Assembly: GCA_913053915.1 (NCBI GenBank)
Contig: CAJXGP010000028.1
Coordinates: 1 to 10,685, forward strand
Source: an uncultured Ignavibacteriales bacterium
GTDB lineage: Bacteria; Bacteroidota; Ignavibacteria; Ignavibacteriales; Ignavibacteriaceae
DNA: 10,685 nucleotides
Reading direction: 5' to 3'
The stretch's first letter is position 1, and each line of letters begins with the position of its first letter. Position numbers and translations under genes: made by a program. The notes below the pieces were generated by a model, which did no database searches, was not told where the DNA came from, and saw only the letters and a list, made by a program, of their open reading frames with translations. Positions 1 through 5,206 of the stretch are shown one piece after another.

Positions 1-2
1 CT

Positions 3-170
3 AATATAATCATTCCCTTGTGTGTTTTAAAATCAATCATGTATGTTTTCATTTGCTATATTCTTTATTTTATCGTTTCAAAAAAGATACGTAAAAACGA
101 GCGTTATCTCAAGACTGAAATAGATCCACTCCTTTTGTCTAAATCATTTATTACTGTTAAAGAATGTTGA
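3..170 (+). CDS. Possible C-terminal part of a membrane protein, cut by the window edge
   Basis: The plus-strand frame is open from the window edge to TGA at 168-170, giving 55 codons. The residues include a hydrophobic stretch (MYVFICYILYFIV, around base 39-77) followed by a basic, polar tail ending in VKEC, as in the last transmembrane helix and cytoplasmic tail of a membrane protein. If the gene starts inside the window, the first ATG is at 39, without a clear ribosome binding site. The stop lies three bases before an attC-like R box at 174, the same geometry as the DJ-1 gene and its attC, so this could be the end of a cassette gene. On the minus strand an ORF starting with ATG at 52 is also open to the edge and cannot be excluded. 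I recognise no family; the length of open frame in AT-rich DNA is the main support. Confidence 0.35.
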   Translation, partial: NIIIPLCVLKSIMYVFICYILYFIVSKKIRKNERYLKTEIDPLLLSKSFITVKEC

Positions 171-173
171 AAC

Positions 174-332
174 ACATAACGGTATAGCATTTCACCTGCC
201 TGTCCGCCGAAGCAAAAGAGGGGATTAGCTCTTGCGAAGTAATCCCTTTAGGAAACACTAAATTATATCGCGGCAAGTTTATCCCGATGTATTTTATCGG
301 GGCTCCAAGGTAAATTCTTTATAACGTTATAC
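174..332 (-). other. Second attC-like recombination site (candidate)
   Basis: A 159-base stretch with nested inverted repeats in the order of an integron attC. The outer boxes are ACATAAC (174-180) and GTTATAC (326-332). The inner boxes are ATTTCACC (189-196) and GGTAAATT (309-316), separated from the outer ones by 8-9 unpaired bases. The centre holds two further hairpins, 219-227 with 240-248 and 283-288 with 296-301. Read on the minus strand, R'' is GTATAAC, the exact reverse complement of the GTTATAC box that starts the neighbouring cassette at 905-911. The middle part (CCTGCCTGTCCGCCGAAGC) is GC-rich against an AT-rich background. It could instead be a dispersed intergenic palindromic repeat. 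The orientation is ambiguous from the sequence alone. Confidence 0.45.
219..248. repeat. Hairpin inside the attC-like element
   Basis: AGGGGATTA (219-227) pairs with TAATCCCTT (240-248) over 9 bp including one G-T wobble, and CTT/AAG (231-233/237-239) adds a short inner stem. It lies in the variable central part of the 174-332 element. There is no T run strong enough to call it a terminator. Confidence 0.5.
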
Positions 333-340
333 CGAAATTT

Positions 341-593
341 ACAATATATTATAGATTGTATTATTCAGTTAATGAACCGTTTGCTTTACTTTTTGTATAC
401 TACAAATATCTCAAAAAATATTATAAATCACCGAATAGTATTTAGATTATTAAATTATTTTACTTATATTTATATATTAAATCAATTTACCAATTCACTA
501 TTGAATTAACAATAAATATCTTGTATATAATTAAATTTAGTTAATTACAACATGATTATTGGTATTAATAATTATAATTTTGATCAAAGGAGC
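341..593. other. AT-rich spacer with no gene seen
   Basis: This stretch is extremely AT-rich with frequent stops in every frame I read. The only structure noted is a small hairpin, AATTCA (492-497) with TGAATT (502-507). In the integron reading it is the degenerate 3' part of the second cassette, between the broken RRM gene and the second attC-like site. Confidence 0.5.
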
Positions 594-853
594 TTAAAAT
601 GCCTTGTATTGAATAATATGAGGCTTTTCATTTTGTAAAACACAGAAAAAATAAAATGGATGTTTGAATCCATAAGGTTTGTTATCCCCGTTTCTATTTT
701 TAACCTTGGATTTTGATTCTTTTGCTTGTATTAATCGGTCATTTATCGAGCGTTGATTCCATTCATTAATGTCCCTGTGCGTCGCATCTTTATTATTTCA
801 ATCAGTTCATCTTCTTTAAAATTTACAGGTAAATTTCCAATATGTATAAACAT
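594..853 (-). pseudogene. Broken RRM-type RNA-binding protein gene
   Basis: A minus-strand ATG at 853 opens a 36-codon frame whose start, MFIHIGNLPVNFKEDELIEI, matches the first beta strand (RNP2) and first helix of small bacterial RRM proteins. This frame stops at 743-745. Just before that, a second frame continues with INEWNQRSINDRLIQAKESK, which resembles the last helix and beta strand of the domain, followed by a basic Lys/Arg/Asn tail (SKVKNRNGDNKPYGF) and a stop at 594-596. Strands 2-3 with the RNP1 motif (normally GFGFVEM-like) are missing. The simplest explanation is an internal deletion of roughly 25-30 codons plus a frameshift. Intact relatives are short single-RRM proteins with basic tails, thought to bind RNA. 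The gene sits about 50 bases inside the second putative integron cassette, in the same orientation as the DJ-1 gene. It is very unlikely to make a functional protein. Confidence 0.6.
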
Positions 854-904
854 CTTTTCTCAGTCGGCATTTAATAAAAGGTAGGCCTGAGCCTTCTCTC
901 ATAG

Positions 905-968
905 GTATAACGACGCTCTTCAGCCGCGGCAACTAACCGCCGGCCGGGGGGCACGAGCATTGTTGAGT
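905..968 (-). other. attC-like recombination site at the end of the DJ-1 cassette
   Basis: Read on minus, the element runs from R'' ACTCAAC (968-962), which fits RYYYAAC, to R' GTTATAC (911-905), 64 bases in all and within the known attC size range. AACAATGCTC (964-955) pairs with GAGCGTCGTT (918-909) with one mismatch. A GC-rich inner stem, 946-937 with 929-921, follows with a bulged G and a 7-base loop. A bulged base in the stem is typical of attC, where extrahelical bases set strand choice. The local GC content is far above the surroundings. R' departs from strict GTTRRRY at one position. The element begins 2 bases after the DJ-1 stop codon, as is usual for cassette genes. Confidence 0.65.
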
Positions 969-970
969 AA

Positions 971-1651
971 TTATTGCTTGATTTTCTCTATCACTGCCTT
1001 TGCCACCGACTCTGATGACGCTGGATTTTGGCCTGTTATCAGATTGCCGTCGGTGATAGTATATGGAAGCCAATCGTCAACCTTTGAGTAAATTGCCCCT
1101 TTCACTTTCAACTCGTCTTCCACTAGGAAAGGCACAACCTCTGAAAGTTGAACAGCGTCTTCTTCGGTATTACTAAAACCGGTTACAGACTTTCCCTTTA
1201 CTAGAGGGAAACCATCCTGTCCTTTGGCGTGCAGGAGTACGGAAGATGCGTGACAAACTGTAGCCACTACTTTTCCAGAGGCATACATGGATCCAATCAA
1301 GGCAATAGAGCTACGATTTTCAGCCAAATCCCAAAGCGGTCCATGCCCACCGGGATAAAATACCGCATCATAATTTCCAGGTAAAATATTTGATAGTTTT
1401 AACGTATTCGCCAATGCTGCTTGAGCGTCGACGTCGCCCTTGAAACGCTTAGTTGCTTCTGTTTGGAAATCAGGCTCATCACTTTTAGGGTCCAAAGGTG
1501 GCTGTCCGCCGTTAGGTGAGGCAAGAGTGATGTCTGCATTTGCGTCCTTGAATACATAGTAAGGAGTAGCAAACTCCTCAAGCCAAAATCCGGTTTTCTT
1601 TCCTGTATTTCCGAGTTGATCGTGTGATGTAAGTATCATGAGAATTTTCAT
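971..1651 (-). CDS. DJ-1/PfpI-family protein (type 1 glutamine amidotransferase-like)
   Basis: A 226-residue single-domain protein of the DJ-1/PfpI superfamily, of full family length. The nucleophile elbow is TVCHAS with Cys133 and His134. The usual acidic partner is Glu25 or Glu26 in GFWLEEF. Other conserved blocks are FYPGGHGPLWDL (98-109), TGFSNTEEDAV (157-167) and ITGQNPASS (205-213). There is no signal peptide, so it should be cytoplasmic. Relatives include Hsp31-like glyoxalase III/deglycase proteins and proteases or stress proteins, so the substrate cannot be given from sequence. The start at 1651 follows AAAGGA on the minus strand and begins MKILMILTS, as expected for the first beta strand. 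It looks richer in GC than the sulfur operon. It lies alone between an attI-like core and an attC-like hairpin, so it is probably an integron gene cassette acquired by transfer. It seems intact. Confidence 0.85.
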   Translation of the reverse strand: MKILMILTSHDQLGNTGKKTGFWLEEFATPYYVFKDANADITLASPNGGQPPLDPKSDEPDFQTEATKRFKGDVDAQAALANTLKLSNILPGNYDAVFYPGGHGPLWDLAENRSSIALIGSMYASGKVVATVCHASSVLLHAKGQDGFPLVKGKSVTGFSNTEEDAVQLSEVVPFLVEDELKVKGAIYSKVDDWLPYTITDGNLITGQNPASSESVAKAVIEKIKQ

Positions 1652-1691
1652 ATTAATTTTCCTTTTTGATTATCTCTTATGCAGGTTAACT

Positions 1692-1698
1692 GCCTAAC
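1692..1698 (-). other. attI-like core site (GTTAGGC)
   Basis: The minus strand reads GTTAGGC, a canonical GTTRRRY integron crossover core. It sits about 40 bases upstream of the DJ-1 start and about 100 bases from the integrase remnant on the opposite strand, the expected place for attI plus the first cassette. No partner GCCTAAC box with hairpin was seen on the integrase side, which fits attI better than another attC. A 7-base motif alone is weak; position is the main support. Confidence 0.45.
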
Positions 1699-1795
1699 AT
1701 ATATTCAATAGAATTTATGCATCTTTTATCTTTCAATATAACTTAATTAAAATTGATCTTTATTCCAATATTCAATTGGCTGGATAATATTTTGA

Positions 1796-1948
1796 TGTGC
1801 CGGGAAAGATAGTATAATTACTGCACGCAAATCCGGAATAAACAAACCAATTAGTTGTCATACTTTCCGGCACAGCTTTGCTGCCTATCTCTTGGGAAAC
1901 GGTTACCAAGTGGGATATGGATGTCTATTTATTAAAAATTATCTTTAA
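1796..1948 (+). pseudogene. Integron integrase (IntI) remnant
   Basis: The plus frame from 1796 reads [10 protein letters not shown], then [20 protein letters not shown]. This is the box II region of tyrosine recombinases with the H-x-x-R motif, and the [10 protein letters not shown] wording is especially typical of integron integrases, normally followed by DIRTVQELLGH. Here the similarity ends after GYQV and the frame stops at 1946-1948. A one-base shift at about 1912 gives DMDVYLLK, which may be the decayed continuation. Just upstream in the same frame, beyond TGA at 1793-1795, GWIIF (1778-1792) could correspond to the IntI GWQYVFP block. The catalytic Tyr region and the whole N-terminal half are absent, so the protein is non-functional. 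It points away from the cassettes, as intI genes do. Confidence 0.75.
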
Positions 1949-1999
1949 CTATTCTTATTCTAGTTTTTTAAGCATAATTTTAATGCGTGTCTTTTTATT

Positions 2000-3739
2000 T
2001 TACAACCCCGGTATTATTTGAACATTATCCGCATATCCTTTCACAGCCAATTTTTCAACCATGTTTTTTTCATAAACATAAACAACAACATTTTGAGGTA
2101 TAGAATTGTACAAATTAAAAAAGGCATCAACTGTTGAATTGCAGCTAAATACTATGCCGGAAAACTCATGTATATCTAATTCCGATTGTGTCTTATGTTT
2201 TATCTTATAAAATACTTCGCTTTTCACATTTCCCATCTCATGCAGTCTATTATATGCAATATTTGAACAGGGATATAAGACATTCTTTAGTTTTAATTTA
2301 TTTATAAGCTCGGCTAAATTATCATAACCGGCAACTAACGGTTGATAATCAACCCTATATCCGTAATTTTCAATTTGATTTTTAGTATGATCATCTAGAA
2401 CAATAATCTTTTGAAACTTGGTAATTTGATATTTCTCGCAGAATATATTTACTGCCGTTTTATTGGTAAATACTATGCCGTCATAACTATTTAATTTTTC
2501 GACAGTAAAATTTAGGTTATCTATTTCAATTAAAGGATAGTGAACAATTTTGCCCCGTACTTTACAATGTTCGGGATTTAACCCTGTAAATAGTATTTTC
2601 GGTTGTTTATGGAAAGTTTTGACGACATCTCCTATTATTGTTATTACAGGAGACTCTATTTTAATCTTTATCATTTCAGACAGGTTGCTGATTATTATCC
2701 TCTCATTTAATAAGCCTGCATTTTGTATTAAAGCTGCGGGTGTATCAGGGGCTTTCCCTCCGCTAATTAATTCTCTGCCAATCTCTTTTAATCTTGTTGC
2801 CCCCATAAAATATACCATAGTAGAAGAACTATTAAAGGTATCTTTACAATAATTCTTTTCCGCAGTATGCCCGGTTAAAAACGATAGTTTTTTACTTACA
2901 CCCCGCATTGTTAAAGGAATCAAAGAAACAGCAGCAGCAGCTTGAGCGGAACTAATACCGGGAATTACTTCAACTTCAATAAATCTTTCTTGCAGATAAT
3001 GCAATTCTTCACCCCCACGACCGAATATAAAAGGATCTCCGCCTTTCAATCGTGCAGCTTTTTTGCCTCTCAATGCTTCTTGATAAAGAATTTCATTGAT
3101 TTCATTTTGAGAGTAAGTAAATTTACCTTTTCTTTTGCCTACATATATTTTTTTGCAAAAGTAATTTTTTAGAATTGTTTTATCCAGCAGGTCATCATAA
3201 TAAATGCTGTCGACATTTTTTAAGATTTTATCCGCTTTAATTGTTATTAATTCAGGGTCTCCGGGACCTGCACCAATTAAATAGACTTTTCCATAATCTT
3301 TCCTTGCATCTATTTGACTGAATAACACTTTCAAATCTGCTCTATTAGATAGGGCAACTACCACTAAGTTACCTCGTAGATTATGGGTATTCAATGGTAA
3401 AACTTCTCTAATATTATTTTCTAATTTATGACGTTTTAAAGCACATGCTGTTGTAACTAAACAAATAACTTCTAATTCATTCGGCATTGAGCAAGGTAAA
3501 TCTTTGGCAAAGAATATGGCAATATCTCCTTGCCCGTCAATTAAAGCTTTATATAATTCACGAACAACTGACTTCTCTGGAAATTCCGTTAGTAGAGAAA
3601 TATCTTTAGGTTTATCACCACAAATAGAGATTTTCTTTATCTCATAATTTATTTTTGTGAAGTAGGACATTACTTCTTTTGCTTGTTTAATTACCGGTGT
3701 ACTCGGCTCACATAATATTTTAAGTTCACTTAAAGGCAT
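2000..3739 (-). CDS. cobA-hemD: HemC-like / uroporphyrinogen-III methyltransferase / uroporphyrinogen-III synthase fusion
   Basis: A 579-residue fusion that supplies siroheme precursors for the sulfite reductase. Residues about 51-141 resemble the first part of porphobilinogen deaminase (HemC) and keep the KDLP motif with Asp80, but the C-terminal domain that carries the dipyrromethane-binding Cys is absent, so deaminase activity is not expected. Residues about 151-376 are CobA/SUMT, which methylates uroporphyrinogen III to precorrin-2: VYLIGAGPGDPE, KGGDPFIFGRGGEE, VIPGISS, LTGHT. Residues about 381-579 are HemD-like, with the paired blocks YDGIVFTNKTAV and SGIVFSCNSTVDAF. I chose ATG at 3739 because AAGGGG lies at a workable distance; the in-frame TTG at 3751 directly abuts it and would add four residues. 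It is the last gene of the operon, about 24 bases after the sirC-like stop. No terminator hairpin was seen after the stop. Confidence 0.85.
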   Translation of the reverse strand: MPLSELKILCEPSTPVIKQAKEVMSYFTKINYEIKKISICGDKPKDISLLTEFPEKSVVRELYKALIDGQGDIAIFFAKDLPCSMPNELEVICLVTTACALKRHKLENNIREVLPLNTHNLRGNLVVVALSNRADLKVLFSQIDARKDYGKVYLIGAGPGDPELITIKADKILKNVDSIYYDDLLDKTILKNYFCKKIYVGKRKGKFTYSQNEINEILYQEALRGKKAARLKGGDPFIFGRGGEELHYLQERFIEVEVIPGISSAQAAAAVSLIPLTMRGVSKKLSFLTGHTAEKNYCKDTFNSSSTMVYFMGATRLKEIGRELISGGKAPDTPAALIQNAGLLNERIIISNLSEMIKIKIESPVITIIGDVVKTFHKQPKILFTGLNPEHCKVRGKIVHYPLIEIDNLNFTVEKLNSYDGIVFTNKTAVNIFCEKYQITKFQKIIVLDDHTKNQIENYGYRVDYQPLVAGYDNLAELINKLKLKNVLYPCSNIAYNRLHEMGNVKSEVFYKIKHKTQSELDIHEFSGIVFSCNSTVDAFFNLYNSIPQNVVVYVYEKNMVEKLAVKGYADNVQIIPGL

Positions 3740-3763
3740 AATATTTATCAACCCCTTGTACGA

Positions 3764-4231
3764 TTATCCCCCGAAAATTTTTTTGATCTTATTTCGCCAT
3801 CTAATTGACTTTAAAACATTCTGCCCGCCGGAACTAACCGCCACTATCATTTCCCCCTTTTTATATATAGCCGGTGAGATAAAATCACAAAGTTTAGGAT
3901 TATCTACTACATTCACTAGTAGTCCCAATTTATTTGCATCTTCTTTTATTTTTTTATTTAATTTATAATTGTCGGTACAAGCATATACTAAAAAGTATCC
4001 TTTAAGAAAAGAGGCATCATAATCTTTTTCATAATATTCACAACCTGTATCCTTTGTTTTTGAAGAAACTTTAGAAGCAATTACAACAATATTATTTGTA
4101 AATTGCTTTAATAATTCAATTTTCCGCAAAGCTACATTACCGCCGCCGATTATTAAAATCTTTTTATTATCAATATTGATATAAACGGGTAAATACATAT
4201 TTATATGCTTTATATTATTTATAAATCTCAT
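3764..4231 (-). CDS. sirC: Precorrin-2 dehydrogenase (SirC / CysG N-terminal type)
   Basis: A 155-residue Rossmann protein of the siroheme synthase N-terminal family, which oxidises precorrin-2 to sirohydrochlorin with NAD+. The nucleotide loop is GGGNVALRK (29-37). CTDN (85-88) and VNVVDNPKLCDFISPA (106-121) are the conserved core, and AVSSGG (131-136) starts the dimerisation segment. The protein ends soon afterwards, shorter than Met8/SirC proteins of about 200 residues, so the ferrochelatase step may be weak or done by another enzyme. The start ATG overlaps the cysH stop as ATGA, indicating translational coupling. A second ATG at 4198 (MYLPVYIN) would fit the family N-terminus better, but neither has a clear Shine-Dalgarno. 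It sits between cysH and cobA-hemD, the next step before it in the pathway. Confidence 0.85.
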   Translation of the reverse strand: MRFINNIKHINMYLPVYINIDNKKILIIGGGNVALRKIELLKQFTNNIVVIASKVSSKTKDTGCEYYEKDYDASFLKGYFLVYACTDNYKLNKKIKEDANKLGLLVNVVDNPKLCDFISPAIYKKGEMIVAVSSGGQNVLKSIRWRNKIKKIFGG

Positions 4232-4962
4232 CCGGTGTTTTCAATTAATTTTCCGGTTTTGATATGTAAGCCGCACTCTTTCTGTTCAGGCATTTCCCAC
4301 CACCAGCGTCCGGCACGAATATCTTCACCTGCGTTAATTGCTCTTGTACAAGGGGCACAGCCGATACTGGGATAACCTTGGTCATGAAGTTTATTATAGG
4401 GCACGTTATTATTTTTTATATACTGCCATACATCTTCTTCCGTCCAATTTACTAACGGATTCAATTTTACAAGATTAAAATTTTCATCCCATTCAATTTG
4501 TTTAACATCACTTCTGGTCATCCCTTGTTCCTTTCTTAAACCACAGACCCAAGCCTTGAGTGTTGCTAATTTTTTCTTCAATGGTTCAACTTTTCTGACA
4601 TAACAACACTTTCTTCTGTTTTCAACACTTTTGTAAAAAAGATCCGGACCATATTCATTGACAAGGGCTTCAACTTTTTTATTATCCGGGAAAACCAATT
4701 CAATTTTAAAATGATACTTTTCATTTGTTCTCTCAATAACCTCGTATGTTTCTTGCGCCAAGCGTCCTGTATCCAGCGTAAATATTTGTATCTGCGGATT
4801 GATTTTCAGTAGTAAATCAGTAAGCACCTGGTCTTCAACTCCCAAACTGGAGGCTAAAGCAATATTAGTCGCACCAAAATGTGCTGTAGCCCAAGAAATA
4901 ATTTCTTGAGCAGAACTATTGCTCAATTTCTTTTGGTATTTAATTACTTCCTCTACATTCAT
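4228..4962 (-). CDS. cysH: Assimilatory adenylylsulfate (APS) reductase
   Basis: A 244-residue PAPS/APS reductase family protein that reduces activated sulfate to sulfite with thioredoxin-like donors in the cytoplasm. The nucleotide-binding segment is SSLGVEDQV (38-46), with TLDTGR at 62-67. The two cysteine pairs Cys119-Cys120 (RRKCCYVRK) and Cys202/Cys205 (IGCAPC) are the ligands of the [4Fe-4S] cluster that marks APS-using enzymes rather than E. coli-type PAPS reductase. The catalytic Cys230 is in the C-terminal ECGLH motif. The length is normal. AGGAG stands six bases before ATG at 4962, and the start overlaps the stop of the DUF2061 gene by four bases. Its product, sulfite, is the substrate of Sir encoded two genes upstream. 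ATP sulfurylase, needed to make APS, is not in this window. Confidence 0.95.
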   Translation of the reverse strand: MNVEEVIKYQKKLSNSSAQEIISWATAHFGATNIALASSLGVEDQVLTDLLLKINPQIQIFTLDTGRLAQETYEVIERTNEKYHFKIELVFPDNKKVEALVNEYGPDLFYKSVENRRKCCYVRKVEPLKKKLATLKAWVCGLRKEQGMTRSDVKQIEWDENFNLVKLNPLVNWTEEDVWQYIKNNNVPYNKLHDQGYPSIGCAPCTRAINAGEDIRAGRWWWEMPEQKECGLHIKTGKLIENTG

Positions 4963-5204
4963 AATGAACTCCTATTAATGTGATACTCCGGATGATTTGT
5001 AGTTTCCCTGCCGAGTTTTATTTTGTTCCATGTTCTTTCATGCATATAGTAAAGCAACGTCTTAGTAAAAACCTCCAGAAAGCCAATTGAAACAGCTACT
5101 GTAAGCTTTCGGGTAATCAACCAGGATAATAAAATGGTATCTATAGTTCCGACTAATCTCCAAGAAATTGCTTTTAGGATACTTCTACGTGGTTTATCAA
5201 TCAT
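4959..5204 (-). CDS. DUF2061 small membrane protein
   Basis: An 81-residue protein with the DUF2061 signature: an N-terminal RRSILKAISWRLVGTIDT block, two predicted membrane helices (about 16-31 and 34-53), then YYMHERTWNKI. The function of the family is unknown. It recurs beside sulfate-assimilation genes, sometimes fused to them, which suggests a role linked to sulfate or sulfite handling at the membrane; that is inference. The polar tail (about 62-81) is unremarkable. The gene starts two bases after the sir stop and ends in a four-base ATGA overlap with cysH, so it is made together with them. Confidence 0.85.
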   Translation of the reverse strand: MIDKPRRSILKAISWRLVGTIDTILLSWLITRKLTVAVSIGFLEVFTKTLLYYMHERTWNKIKLGRETTNHPEYHINRSSL

Positions 5205-5206
5205 CT

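Larger units (their letters stand above)
174..1948 (-). mobile_element. Relict chromosomal integron: integrase remnant, attI-like site, two cassettes
   Basis: The parts stand in conventional integron order. An integron-integrase remnant on plus (1796-1948) points away from the cassettes. A canonical GTTRRRY core, GTTAGGC on minus at 1692-1698, follows as the attI-like junction. Cassette 1 (about 905-1697) carries one minus-strand gene, DJ-1/PfpI, whose ATG is about 40 bases inside and whose stop is 2 bases from its attC-like hairpin (905-968). Cassette 2 (about 174-910) carries the broken RRM gene and ends in the second attC-like structure. R boxes at cassette ends complement the cassette starts: GTATAAC against GTTATAC is perfect, and ACTCAAC against GTTAGGC pairs at 5 of 7 positions. 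The integrase is dead in this copy, so any further movement would need an integrase supplied from elsewhere. The interpretation is inference from these motifs. Confidence 0.6.

Noticed and set aside
599..616. AAAGGAG followed by ATG at 600 on plus
   Set aside because: The frame stops after five codons, and the region is better explained as the end of the minus-strand RRM pseudogene.
910..921. ACGACGCTCTTC resembles part of a sequencing adapter
   Set aside because: The match is only 12 bases, stops at the next base, and the bases take part in the attC-like stem with 955-964.
1399..1581. Second minus-strand ORF inside the DJ-1 gene
   Set aside because: It is an out-of-frame shadow; the DJ-1 frame carries all conserved motifs.
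1796..1874. Imperfect inverted repeat (TGTGCCGGGAAAG... and ...CTTTCCGGCACA) as transposon ends
   Set aside because: Both arms lie within the integrase remnant reading frame, only about 80 bases apart, and no target duplication was seen. A decayed attC-like site is possible but not supported by R boxes.
2550..3172. Plus-strand ORFs of 100 and 76 codons opposite cobA-hemD
   Set aside because: They are antisense shadows of a gene with clear conserved motifs and have no ribosome binding sites or recognisable domains.
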